A stretch of 64,000 bases of DNA from Blautia sp. An249 (lineage in GTDB: Bacteria > Bacillota > Clostridia > Lachnospirales > Lachnospiraceae). The DNA is taken from NCBI RefSeq assembly GCF_002159835.1, contig NZ_NFJL01000005.1, forward strand, positions 143,431-207,430, given 5' to 3'. Below the pieces are notes generated by a model that made no database searches, was not told where the DNA came from, and saw only the letters and a program-made list of their open reading frames with translations. Each line of letters starts with the position of its first letter. Position 1 is the first letter of the stretch. The position numbers were made by a program, and so were the translations under genes. Below, in pieces: positions 42,602 through 51,111 of this stretch.

Positions 42602-44098
42602 TTATTTGTAAGCGATTGCATTCCATCTTAATTCATTTTTGAAGTTACGGATTGTTGTGTCTTTATCAATATATACAGCTTCGATACCCATAGCTGCTGC
42701 CCAGTCTCCCATCTGCTCTGCAGTTAAGTCGTAGGAGAATGCCGTATGATGAGCGCCGCCTGCCAGGATCCATGCTTCTGCTCCGGTTGCCAGGCTTGGT
42801 TCCGGTGTCCAGAATGCAGTTGCAACCGGAAGTTTCGGCATATCTTTTTCTGTCTTCTTGCACTCTACATCGTTGATGATCAGACGGAAACGATTTCCTA
42901 AGTCTACTAAAGAAGTTGCTACGCCATGGCCTTCTTTGCAGGTGTATACCAGTCTTGCAGGATCTTCTCTGTCGCCCATGCTTAATGGGTTCACTTTGAT
43001 GCTGATTGGGCCGTCTGCTACAGTCGGGCACACTTCCAGCATATGAGCCTGAAGGATACCTTCTTTTCCCGGTACCAGATTGTAGGTATAGTCTTCAAAG
43101 AAGGAAGTTCCTTTTGCATTTGGTGTATTGGCTGCCATAATCTTCATCAGACGTACCATTGCTGCTGTTTTCCAGTCGCCTTCTGCACCGAATCCGTATC
43201 CTTTTTCCATCAGTCTCTGGATTGCCAGACCCGGAAGCTGTTTCAGGGAACCTAAATCACCAAAGTGTGTTACCAGTGCCTGATAGTTCTTCTCTTCTAA
43301 GAATTTTTCAAATCCGATTTCGATACCAGCCTGTACAGCCACATGTTTTTTGAATTCTTCCGGATCTCTTCCTTCCAGTAAGATTTCGTATTTGTCATAG
43401 TACTCTTCTACTAAAGCATTGATGTCGCCTTCGCTTACAGCATCTACGTATTCTGCAATTTCATTAACCGGATATGCGTCGATTTCCCATCCGAATTTGA
43501 TCTGTGCTTCTACTTTATCGCCTTCTGTTACGGCTACGTTTCTCATGTTGTCAGCGATACGGCATACGCGGATGTGGCTGCTTTCCATGATACCGATAGC
43601 AGTTCTCATCCAGGAAGCCAGTCTTTCCTGAACTTTCTTATCAGCCCAGTGTCCAACGATAACTTTTCTTTCAATTCCCATACGGCTTACAATGTGTCCG
43701 TATTCTCTGTCGCCATGTGCAGACTGGTTTTCATTCATGAAGTCCATATCGATGGTATCGTAAGGAATTTCTTCGTTAAACTGTGTATGTAAATGACATA
43801 AAGGTTTTCTGTATTCCTGTAAACCTAAAATCCAGGATTTTGCAGGAGAGAAGGTATGCATCCAGGTAATAACACCGGCACAGTTTTCATCTGCATTTGC
43901 TTCGTTGAAGGTTTTTCTGATTACTTCATTGGTGATCAGGGTTGGTTTCCATACAACTTCAAAAGGAAGAACACCTGATTTGTTTAATTCTTCTACAATG
44001 ATTTTAGAATGTTCAGCAACCTTTCTTAAGCATTCGTCACCATACAGATCCTGTGAACCTGTACAAAACCAAAATTTGTAATCTTTTCCTGTTCTCAT
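42602..44098 (-). CDS. araA: L-arabinose isomerase
   Basis: A 498-residue Mn-dependent isomerase turning L-arabinose into L-ribulose. The N-terminus KDYKFWFCTGSQDLYGDECL, CAGVITWMHTFSPAKSWI, HLHTQFNEEIPYDTIDMDFM, GFGAEGDWKTAAMVRLMK (metal-ligand Glu) and the C-terminal WILAGGAHHTAFSYDL (metal-ligand His) are all as in the family. It is 34 bp downstream of araR with AAGGAGGATTTAAAC before the ATG, so it is cotranscribed from the araR promoter. A hexameric cytosolic enzyme; nothing unusual in length or motifs. Confidence 0.97.
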   Translation of the reverse strand: MRTGKDYKFWFCTGSQDLYGDECLRKVAEHSKIIVEELNKSGVLPFEVVWKPTLITNEVIRKTFNEANADENCAGVITWMHTFSPAKSWILGLQEYRKPLCHLHTQFNEEIPYDTIDMDFMNENQSAHGDREYGHIVSRMGIERKVIVGHWADKKVQERLASWMRTAIGIMESSHIRVCRIADNMRNVAVTEGDKVEAQIKFGWEIDAYPVNEIAEYVDAVSEGDINALVEEYYDKYEILLEGRDPEEFKKHVAVQAGIEIGFEKFLEEKNYQALVTHFGDLGSLKQLPGLAIQRLMEKGYGFGAEGDWKTAAMVRLMKIMAANTPNAKGTSFFEDYTYNLVPGKEGILQAHMLEVCPTVADGPISIKVNPLSMGDREDPARLVYTCKEGHGVATSLVDLGNRFRLIINDVECKKTEKDMPKLPVATAFWTPEPSLATGAEAWILAGGAHHTAFSYDLTAEQMGDWAAAMGIEAVYIDKDTTIRNFKNELRWNAIAYK

Positions 44099-44132
44099 GT
44101 TTAAATCCTCCTTAAAATTTATATACTTTTAA

Positions 44133-45239
44133 TTAGTATCTCACTCTTTCGCTGCAGGAGTTTCTGACTATCAGCTCCGGCGCGATCAGACAGGTTACTT
44201 TGCTTTCCTCTTCCGGAACCCGGCGGATTTTCTCCAACAGCAGCTCCGCTGCCATCTCTCCCAGTTTCTCCTGGGGATGGGCAATGGTGGTCAGGCCGAC
44301 CCCGTTCTCTCCCTGAGAAAACAAAGAATTGTCATATCCGGTGACTGAGATGTCTCCCGGCACCTTCTTTCCCATTTTTTCCAACGCGCTCATAACCTGA
44401 ACAGCAATCTGATCGTTATAGCAGACAATCCCTTCCACCAAAAGCCCTTCTTCCAGTTTCATTTTCACTGCCATGGCAGGCATGGATTTACGGTCTTCTG
44501 TATGGAACCAGATAACCATATCCGGATTGTACAAAATCCCTGCCTCCTGCAAAGCCTGCACATATCCTTTATGCCGCTCCCGGCCCTGGATGTCGTCCGC
44601 TTTAAAAATTCCTAAAATCTGACGGTGTCCCAATTCAATTAAATATTTAGTAACCAGGTATCCGCCCTTGCAGTCGTCCATCAGTATGTGGGGTCTGTCC
44701 CTGAGCTGCTGATGAATCCCCTGAATAAATACATAGGGAATTTCATAGCTGTCCAGCTGTTCGTAAAGAGAAATATGCTTGCACATCAGCTGGCTCTTGC
44801 TGGGCTCGATAATCAGTCCGTCAATGTCCTTGGAAAGAATTTCCTCCAGGTATCTGGCCTCAATTCTTCTGCTGTTTCCTGTGTTTTTCAGCAGGATGCT
44901 GTATCCGTTGGCGGAGAGCACCTTATCAATGCCCTGAATCAGACGTGGAAAAATATAGTCGGAAATGTACGTGGTAATTACCGCGATGTTTTTGGAATTT
45001 TTCATATGGCGCACTCTTTCCGAACAGAAGGTTCCTCTTCCGTGAGAAGCCATGATATATCCTTCCTGTTCCAGAATGGCCAGAGCTTTCCGTACCGTAT
45101 GCCGACTGATGGAAAAAGTGGAAGCCAGCTCATTTTCAGAAGGGAGTTTTTCGCCTGGCTTTATTTTTCCTGTTACGATCTCACTCTTTAGTTGTTCCAT
45201 CAGGGAGTAATATTTTGTCTTACCATTTTCATTTCCCAT
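44133..45239 (-). CDS. araR: Arabinose repressor, GntR-type HTH with LacI-type effector domain
   Basis: A 368-residue hybrid regulator from ATG 45239 (AAGGAGGG upstream). The N-terminal GntR winged helix reads KYYSLMEQLKSEIVTGKIKP ... LASTFSISRHTVRKALAILE. The C-terminal domain is of the LacI/periplasmic-binding type, with NIAVITTYISDYIFPRLIQG, YNDQIAVQVMSALEKMGKKV and DISVTGYDNS. This is the AraR architecture: L-arabinose releases it from DNA. It heads the operon, unlike the separate araR of Bacillus, so it is autoregulated together with araABD. A 10-bp-arm palindrome covers its promoter. Confidence 0.93.
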   Translation of the reverse strand: MGNENGKTKYYSLMEQLKSEIVTGKIKPGEKLPSENELASTFSISRHTVRKALAILEQEGYIMASHGRGTFCSERVRHMKNSKNIAVITTYISDYIFPRLIQGIDKVLSANGYSILLKNTGNSRRIEARYLEEILSKDIDGLIIEPSKSQLMCKHISLYEQLDSYEIPYVFIQGIHQQLRDRPHILMDDCKGGYLVTKYLIELGHRQILGIFKADDIQGRERHKGYVQALQEAGILYNPDMVIWFHTEDRKSMPAMAVKMKLEEGLLVEGIVCYNDQIAVQVMSALEKMGKKVPGDISVTGYDNSLFSQGENGVGLTTIAHPQEKLGEMAAELLLEKIRRVPEEESKVTCLIAPELIVRNSCSERVRY

Positions 45240-45260
45240 TCGCATCCCTCCTTGATATTT

Positions 45261-45295
45261 ATTGTACAACTTGTATGGTAGTATGTACAAGTTGT
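45261..45295 (-). promoter_or_regulatory. AraR operator overlapping the araR promoter
   Basis: Perfect 10-bp arms ACAACTTGTA (45266-45275) and TACAAGTTGT (45286-45295) with a 10-bp spacer. Leftward, a -35 TTGTAC (about 45291-45286) and -10 TACAAT (45267-45262) with an 18-bp spacer sit on the two arms. The TTGTAC/GTACAA core resembles Bacillus AraR boxes. Bound AraR would block RNA polymerase. Confidence 0.75.
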
Positions 45296-45385
45296 TTTTC
45301 CTTTAAAACCCACTAAAAAACAGCTCTTTAATTGTTGCACCTTTCACAAAACCAGGAAACATGTATGGTTTTTACGCAAAAGAAA

Positions 45386-45438
45386 AAGCTATTGCGAAAG
45401 TTCGATTTCCATAAAAAACCTGACTTTTGCAATAGCTT
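45386..45438 (-). terminator. Intrinsic terminator of dapL
   Basis: AAGCTATTGCGAAAGT (45386-45401) pairs with ACTTTTGCAATAGCTT (45423-45438), 15 of 16 positions Watson-Crick plus one G-T. The minus-strand tail is TTTC TTTTG. It is also located upstream of the araR promoter. Confidence 0.8.
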
Positions 45439-45454
45439 CTGTATTTCAATTTAA

Positions 45455-46651
45455 TTAAAACAATTCATCGAAACGTTTCATGGCTTCTCTGGTGCTCTCA
45501 TGCTTCCCAAAAGAAGTCAGACGGAAATAATTTTTCCCGTTTTTCCCGAATCCGGCTCCCGGAGTTCCCACAATCTGAGCTTTCTCCAGAAGATAATCAA
45601 AGAATTCCCAGGAATCCATATTGCCCGGACACTTAAACCAGATATACGGAGAATTTTCTCCTCCTGTATACCAGATTCCTTTCTTTTTCAGCATATCGCT
45701 GATGATCCTGGCATTTTCCATATAATAGTCAATGTTTTCCTGACACTCTTTCATTCCTTCTTCTGTAAAAACGGCAGCCGCGCCGTGCTGAATCAGAAAT
45801 GCGGTTCCGTTATATTTCGTAGACTGACGGCGGTTCCACATCCCATGAAGGGACAGCTCTTCTCCATTGGAATCTGTAAATACCAGCTCTTTGGGAACTA
45901 TGGTGTAGGAACATCTGGTCCCCGTAAACCCTGCTGTCTTCGATAAGCTGCAGAATTCAATGGCACATTTTCTGGCTCCCTCAATGGCATAGATGCTTCT
46001 GGGAAGCTCCGGATCCGAAACAAAGGCTTCATAGGCAGAATCAAACAGAATTACCGCCTGGTTCTTCAGCGCATAGTCTACCCATTCTTTTAACTGCTCT
46101 TTATTATAGCAGGCTCCTGTGGGGTTATTAGGGGAACACAGGTAAATAATATCAGCTTTTACGGATTCATCCGGCATGGGAAGGAAATGATTTTCCTCTG
46201 TTCCGTTCATGTAGATAATTTCTTTTCCGTCCATCGTATTGGTATCCACATAGACCGGATAGACCGGGTCCGGGACCAGGATCACATTGTCTTTCGCAAA
46301 CAGTTCTGTGATATTTCCCGTATCGCTTTTGGCGCCGTCAGAAATAAAAACAGCGTCCGCGTCAACTTCTACACCGTTTCTTTTATAATAATCAGAAATC
46401 GCTTCCCGCAGAAAGGCATATCCCTGTTCCGGGCCGTATCCCTGGAAAGTATCGGAAGATCCTTCCATATCCACTCCTTCGTGAAGAGCTTTCAGCGCAC
46501 TTTTGGTCAAAGGTTTCGTCACATCTCCGATACCCAGACGGATTACCGGTTTGTCAGGATTTTCAGAGGTAAACTCATTCACTCTCCTGGCAATCTCTGC
46601 AAACAGGTAGTTATTCTGCAGTTTTTTATAATTTTCATTTAACTTTGGCAT
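45455..46651 (-). CDS. dapL: LL-diaminopimelate aminotransferase
   Basis: A 398-residue class-I/II PLP aminotransferase that makes LL-diaminopimelate from tetrahydrodipicolinate and glutamate, the one-step DAP route used by many Clostridia for lysine and peptidoglycan. The N-terminus KLNENYKKLQNNYLFAEIAR, VIRLGIGDVTKPL, DTFQGYGPEQGYAFLREAI, YLCSPNNPTGACYNKEQL and the PLP lysine in FCSLSKTAGFTGTRCSY match DapL and distinguish it from ordinary aspartate aminotransferases. It is a single-gene unit with GAGG 8 nt before ATG and a terminator after. I looked for a lysine riboswitch upstream and found none. Confidence 0.95.
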   Translation of the reverse strand: MPKLNENYKKLQNNYLFAEIARRVNEFTSENPDKPVIRLGIGDVTKPLTKSALKALHEGVDMEGSSDTFQGYGPEQGYAFLREAISDYYKRNGVEVDADAVFISDGAKSDTGNITELFAKDNVILVPDPVYPVYVDTNTMDGKEIIYMNGTEENHFLPMPDESVKADIIYLCSPNNPTGACYNKEQLKEWVDYALKNQAVILFDSAYEAFVSDPELPRSIYAIEGARKCAIEFCSLSKTAGFTGTRCSYTIVPKELVFTDSNGEELSLHGMWNRRQSTKYNGTAFLIQHGAAAVFTEEGMKECQENIDYYMENARIISDMLKKKGIWYTGGENSPYIWFKCPGNMDSWEFFDYLLEKAQIVGTPGAGFGKNGKNYFRLTSFGKHESTREAMKRFDELF

Positions 46652-46783
46652 ATAACCATCCTCTCTCTATAACGTACACATGAAATGTTATCAGACTTTC
46701 CTGTGAAATTCAAGGGATAATCCGGATTGTGTTTTAATTCCCTCCGGGATACTATTGGAATTACATAACAAAGAGGATTTTCT

Positions 46784-46881
46784 ATCACATAAAGATTAAG
46801 GTGTCAAAAGCCTTTCTTTTTTCTATATTTGGAAAGATGCACAAAAACATAATTCCATAAAGGGCACCTTAATCACATAAA
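46784..46881. repeat. Inverted repeat with flanking direct repeats between dapL and tRNA-Met
   Basis: GATTAAGGTG (46794-46803) and CACCTTAATC (46865-46874) form 10-bp arms about 60 bp apart. ATCACATAAA occurs at 46784-46793 and 46872-46881. It may be a remnant of a small repeat element; no coding potential seen. The remainder of 46652-46885 is AT-rich and holds the dapL promoter region. Confidence 0.45.
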
Positions 46882-46885
46882 ACAA

Positions 46886-46907
46886 AAAAGCCTGCTAATG
46901 CAAGCTT
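46886..46907 (-). terminator. Terminator of the tRNA operon
   Basis: Minus strand AAAGCTTGC-ATTA-GCAGGCTTTTTT: an 8-9-bp stem with one mismatch and T6, 9 bp past tRNA-Met. Confidence 0.75.
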
Positions 46908-46915
46908 TTTCCAAG

Positions 46916-46989
46916 TAGCGAGAGGGGGAGTCGAACCCTCGACACTACGGGTATGAACCGTATGCTCTAGCCAACTGAGCTATCTCGCC
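46916..46989 (-). tRNA. tRNA-Met (CAT anticodon)
   Basis: A 74-nt cloverleaf on the minus strand. The acceptor is GGCGAGA / TCTCGCT with a G1-T72 wobble, the D arm GCTC/GAGC, and the anticodon stem TACGG/CCGTA with loop TTCATAC giving anticodon CAT. T arm is GAGGG-TTCGACT-CCCTC, discriminator A. CCA is not encoded. Whether it is elongator or initiator is judged elongator, since the anticodon stem lacks the three G-C pairs of initiators and position 1-72 is paired. Confidence 0.95.
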
Positions 46990-47007
46990 ATAATTATGAA
47001 GTTGGTA

Positions 47008-47080
47008 TGGGGCCTACAGGGCTCGAACCTGTGACCCTCTGCTTGTAAGGCAGATGCTCTCCCAGCTGAGCTAAGACCCC
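47008..47080 (-). tRNA. tRNA-Val (TAC anticodon)
   Basis: A 73-nt cloverleaf on the minus strand. Acceptor GGGGTCT / AGGCCCC (one T-G pair), anticodon stem CTGCC... with loop TTACAAG giving TAC, T arm ACAGG-TTCGAGC-CCTGT, discriminator A. It is transcribed together with tRNA-Met, 18 bp apart. Confidence 0.95.
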
Positions 47081-47086
47081 ATATTC

Positions 47087-47151
47087 AGCGGGTTTCAGGT
47101 TTTCCCTCAACCCGCTTTGCTATTATACAATTAAACTCCATAAAATGTCAA
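47087..47151 (-). promoter_or_regulatory. Consensus promoter and leader hairpin of the tRNA operon
   Basis: Leftward -35 TTGACA (47151-47146) and -10 TATAAT (47127-47122), both perfect, spacer 18 bp. Just downstream AGCGGGTT (47087-47094) pairs with AACCCGCT (47109-47116) in the 5' leader before tRNA-Val, possibly a processing signal. Confidence 0.8.
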
Positions 47152-47169
47152 CAGTTTTTTTGACATTTT
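47142..47169 (-). terminator. Hairpin after purL, overlapping the tRNA -35 box
   Basis: AAAATGTCAA (47142-47151) and TTGACATTTT (47160-47169) form a 10-bp stem with an 8-nt loop; the T tail is within the stem's own A/T end. It is the likely purL terminator and at the same time holds the TTGACA of the tRNA promoter. Confidence 0.6.
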
Positions 47170-47205
47170 TTAAATTTTTTTATTTCTTCCAAAAATACAT
47201 GGTTT

Positions 47206-50200
47206 TTATTTAAAGTAGGCCACGCCGGATTCAAAGATCTTCATATCCTGTTCCCCGTAAATATTCACAGCCACACCGTCGTCACGACGTTCGGAATGGG
47301 CCATCTTGCCAAGTACACGTCCGTCCGGGCTGGTAATACCTTCAATGGCCTGATAAGAGCCGTTTACATTCCACTCTTCATCATTTACCAGCAGATTTCC
47401 GTCCGCATCCACGTATCTGGTTGCCACCTGTCCGTTTGCCGCCAGTTTGGACAGCCACTCCTGTCCGGCAACGAAACGGCCCTCACCGTGAGAAGCAGGA
47501 TTACAGTACACGCCGCCCAGTTCTGCCATCTGCAGCCATGGGGACTTGTTGCTTACCACCTTCGTATAAACCATTTTGGAGATATGACGTCCCACTGTAT
47601 TGTAAGTCAGGGTCGGAGAATCTTCTTTCTGGCCTGTAATTTCTCCGTAAGGAACCAGTCCCAGTTTAATCAGCGCCTGGAAACCGTTACAGATACCAAG
47701 AGCCAGTCCGTCTCTTTCCTGAAGAAGTTTTGTCACAGCTTCTTTTAATTTCTCGTTCTGGAAGGCAGTAGCAAAGAACTTGGCGGATCCGTCGGGTTCA
47801 TCGCCTGCGGAGAATCCGCCGGGGAACATGATCATCTGCGCCTGGCTGATGGATTTTTCAAAAATCTCCACTGAATCACGGATGTCTTCTGCGGTCAGGT
47901 TCTTAAATACCTTCACATCCACTTCTGCCCCTGCCCGCTCAAAGGCTCTGGTGCTGTCGTATTCGCAGTTGGTTCCCGGGAACACAGGGATGAAGACTCT
48001 CGGTTTTGCCACTTTATTTTTACAGATGTAAATTTCTTTCGCCTGATAAACTTCCTTTGCATAGTCCTCTTCTTTCTGAGGTTCTTCCTGGGAATGGGTT
48101 TTAAATACGCCTTCCAGGGTTTTATTCCAGGCGTTCAGAGCTTCTTCCATGGTAATTTCCGTATTGGAATAAGAGAATTTACCGTCTCCTGTCACCTCAC
48201 CGATCACCGTATAGGTGCTGGCCAGTTCTCCTACCTTTCCGTCTTTTACTTCACAGAGCAGATCACCGAAGCCCGGAGCGAAGAAATCTCTCGGATCTAA
48301 ATTATGTTCAATTTTAACGCCCATGTGGTTTCCAAAGGCCATTTTGCTTACTGCCGCTGCAATTCCGTGACGATCTAAGGCATAAGCAGAAACCACTCTG
48401 CCTTTCTGCATATCTTCATGCAGTCTTCCATACAGATCCATCACTGCCGGATAGTCCGGAAGATCGTAAGCGTCTTTCGGCAGACGAATCCATACCAGTT
48501 TGTTTCCGGCTTCTTTTAATTCCGGTGTAATGACGTCTTTTTCCTTTGCCACATCCACGGCGAAAGATACCAGTGTGGGGGGAACGTCAATTTCATTAAA
48601 GCTTCCGGACATACTGTCCTTTCCGCCGATGGAAGGAAGGCCGAATCCCATCTGTGCCGCATAAGCGCCCAGAAGAGCGGCAAAAGGCTGGCTCCATCTT
48701 TCCGGATCTTCTGTCATTCTGCGGAAATACTCCTGGAAAGTAAAACGGATCTTTTTATAATCTCCCCCTGCTGCCACAATTCTGGCCACCGATTCGGTCA
48801 CTGCATAGACCGCTCCGTGATAAGGACTCCAGCTGGACAGATAGGGATCAAATCCATAACTCATCATGGTAACTGTTTCGGTCTTTCCATTGGCAACCGG
48901 AACCTTGGCAACCATTGTCTGGGTTTCTGTCATCTGATATTTTCCTCCATAGGGCATCAGAACACTGCCGGCTCCGATGGAGCTGTCGAACATTTCCACC
49001 AGGCCTTTCTGGGAGCAGGTATTTAAGTCAGACAGGGTTTCCAGCCATTTTCCTTTTACATCGGCAACGTCCGGACGATCCGCGAACAGATTTCCCTCTT
49101 TTTTCGGTATATCCACTGCTACCTTTGTCTCCTGGTGAGCGCCGTTGGTATCCAGGAAAGCTCTGGAAATATTCACAATCTCTTTTCCGCGCCATTCCAG
49201 TACCAGACGGGGTTCTTCTGTAACAACGGCAACTTCCACTGCTTCCAGGTTCTCCTCGTTGGCATATGCCAGGAATTTCTCCACATCTTTTTTATCTACA
49301 ACCACAGCCATACGCTCCTGGGATTCGGAAATGGCGATTTCCGTTCCGTCCAGTCCTGCGTATTTTTTAGGAACTTTATCCAGATTTACACGAAGGCCTG
49401 CTGCCAGTTCTCCGATAGCTACAGAAACGCCGCCGGCTCCGAAGTCGTTGCATTTCTTTATAATCGCACTGACTTCTTCTCTGCGGAACATGCGCTGAAT
49501 CTTACGTTCTGTAGGTGCGTTTCCTTTCTGAACTTCCGCTCCGCAGACTTCAATGGAGGCTTCCGTATGCACTTTTGAAGAACCGGTTGCTCCGCCGATA
49601 CCGTCGCGTCCGGTACGTCCGCCCAGAAGGATGATAATATCTCCCGGATCGGAGTTCTCACGAATGACGGCCCTTCTGGGAGCTGCGCCTAAGACAGCGC
49701 CGATTTCCATTCTTTTGGCCACATAATTGGGATGGTAAACTTCTTTTACATAGCCTGTGGCAAGACCGATCTGGTTTCCGTAGGAGCTGTATCCGTGAGC
49801 GGCCCCGCGAACCAGTTTCTTCTGGGGAAGTTTGCCCTTCATGGTTTCTTTTACAGATATTGTGGGGTCTGCCGCACCGGTTACGCGCATTGCCTGGTAA
49901 ACATAAGTTCTTCCTGACAGAGGATCCCGGATAGCGCCTCCCAGACAGGTGGCAGCGCCTCCGAAAGGCTCAATTTCCGTAGGATGGTTGTGGGTTTCAT
50001 TTTTAAAGTTAATCAGCCACTCTTCTTCTTTTCCGTCCACATCTACCGGCACCACGATGCTGCAGGCATTGATTTCATCGGATTCTTCCTGATCCTGCAG
50101 TTTTCCTTCCGCCTTTAATTTCTTCATGGCCATCAGCGCCAGATCCATCAGACAGATAAATTTATCATCCCTGTCTTTGTAAATGACAGCCCGATCTGCC

Positions 50201-50973
50201 AGATATTTCTCATAGGTCTTTACAATGGGATCTTTATAGTCTCCCTCTTTAAAGGAAACCTCTGTAAGCTCCGTGGAAAAGGTGGTATGACGGCAGTGGT
50301 CAGACCAGTAGGTATCCAGTACGCGGATTTCCGTAACGGAAGGATCTCTCTTTTCTTCGTTTCTAAAATAGTTCTGAATATGCAGGAAGTCTTTAAAGGT
50401 CATGGCCAGATTTAAAGAGGCATATAATTCCTGCAGTTTCCCTTCTTCCATCTCACAGAAACCTTCAAAAGTCTTCACATCTTCCGGCTCCGGGAACTGG
50501 GTAATTAAGGTTTCCGGCTTTTCCAGTCCTGTTTCTCTGGAGTCTACCGGGTTGATGCAGTGATTCTTGATAGCTTCCAGCTCCTGATCAGAGATTTCTC
50601 CCTCAATCACATAGGTGGTGGCAGAACGGATCACCGGCTGTGCGTCTTCCTTTAAGAACTGCACGCACTGTACAGCGGAATCGGCTCTCTGGTCAAACTG
50701 GCCCGGCAGGTATTCCACAGAAAATACCCGGGAATTTTCGCTCAAATCAAAGGTTTCCAAATATAAATCATCCACAGGAGGCTCTGCAAATACGGTATGG
50801 CAGGCTTTTTCAAAAACATCCTGAGAAAGATTCTCCACGTCGTACCGAATCAGCACTCTGACACGGGTAACGGTTTTAATTCCAAGATAACTGCTGATTT
50901 CATGTTTCAGTTCCTTTGCCTGTACTACAAAGGCAGGTTTTTTCTCCACATAAACACGTCTTACGTTACTCAT
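47206..50973 (-). CDS. purL: Phosphoribosylformylglycinamidine synthase, single-chain PurL
   Basis: A 1255-residue large-type PurL that makes FGAM from FGAR, ATP and glutamine in purine synthesis. Order: N-terminal PurS-like region (1-170), linker, two ATP-grasp-like AIRS halves with TYWSDHCRHTTFSTEL, NFKNETHNHPTEIEPFGGAA, GGRTGRDGIGGATGSSKVH and LPSIGGKDSMSGSF, and a C-terminal class-I glutaminase (about 1000-1255). The glutaminase has VFPGTNCEYDSTRA, the nucleophile in ALGICNGFQALI and His/Glu in NPASHGEGRF. Many Firmicutes use separate PurS/Q/L; the fused form is typical of Lachnospiraceae-like lineages and proteobacteria. Monocistronic and divergent from the LysR gene. Confidence 0.97.
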   Translation of the reverse strand: MSNVRRVYVEKKPAFVVQAKELKHEISSYLGIKTVTRVRVLIRYDVENLSQDVFEKACHTVFAEPPVDDLYLETFDLSENSRVFSVEYLPGQFDQRADSAVQCVQFLKEDAQPVIRSATTYVIEGEISDQELEAIKNHCINPVDSRETGLEKPETLITQFPEPEDVKTFEGFCEMEEGKLQELYASLNLAMTFKDFLHIQNYFRNEEKRDPSVTEIRVLDTYWSDHCRHTTFSTELTEVSFKEGDYKDPIVKTYEKYLADRAVIYKDRDDKFICLMDLALMAMKKLKAEGKLQDQEESDEINACSIVVPVDVDGKEEEWLINFKNETHNHPTEIEPFGGAATCLGGAIRDPLSGRTYVYQAMRVTGAADPTISVKETMKGKLPQKKLVRGAAHGYSSYGNQIGLATGYVKEVYHPNYVAKRMEIGAVLGAAPRRAVIRENSDPGDIIILLGGRTGRDGIGGATGSSKVHTEASIEVCGAEVQKGNAPTERKIQRMFRREEVSAIIKKCNDFGAGGVSVAIGELAAGLRVNLDKVPKKYAGLDGTEIAISESQERMAVVVDKKDVEKFLAYANEENLEAVEVAVVTEEPRLVLEWRGKEIVNISRAFLDTNGAHQETKVAVDIPKKEGNLFADRPDVADVKGKWLETLSDLNTCSQKGLVEMFDSSIGAGSVLMPYGGKYQMTETQTMVAKVPVANGKTETVTMMSYGFDPYLSSWSPYHGAVYAVTESVARIVAAGGDYKKIRFTFQEYFRRMTEDPERWSQPFAALLGAYAAQMGFGLPSIGGKDSMSGSFNEIDVPPTLVSFAVDVAKEKDVITPELKEAGNKLVWIRLPKDAYDLPDYPAVMDLYGRLHEDMQKGRVVSAYALDRHGIAAAVSKMAFGNHMGVKIEHNLDPRDFFAPGFGDLLCEVKDGKVGELASTYTVIGEVTGDGKFSYSNTEITMEEALNAWNKTLEGVFKTHSQEEPQKEEDYAKEVYQAKEIYICKNKVAKPRVFIPVFPGTNCEYDSTRAFERAGAEVDVKVFKNLTAEDIRDSVEIFEKSISQAQMIMFPGGFSAGDEPDGSAKFFATAFQNEKLKEAVTKLLQERDGLALGICNGFQALIKLGLVPYGEITGQKEDSPTLTYNTVGRHISKMVYTKVVSNKSPWLQMAELGGVYCNPASHGEGRFVAGQEWLSKLAANGQVATRYVDADGNLLVNDEEWNVNGSYQAIEGITSPDGRVLGKMAHSERRDDGVAVNIYGEQDMKIFESGVAYFK

Positions 50974-51111
50974 AGAAATATTCCTTTCTTTTCACTTTTT
51001 GTGTTTTCGTTTTCTTGCAGCTTTATCTATTTTATAGTATCATAAGAAATATCATTAGTAAAATTAATATATCTTATATTTTTTATAATCTGTTATAATA
51101 AAAGGAGTTTT

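Noticed and set aside
46652..46783. Lysine riboswitch upstream of dapL
   Set aside because: No conserved lysine-riboswitch core or regulatory terminator is recognisable in the short AT-rich leader.
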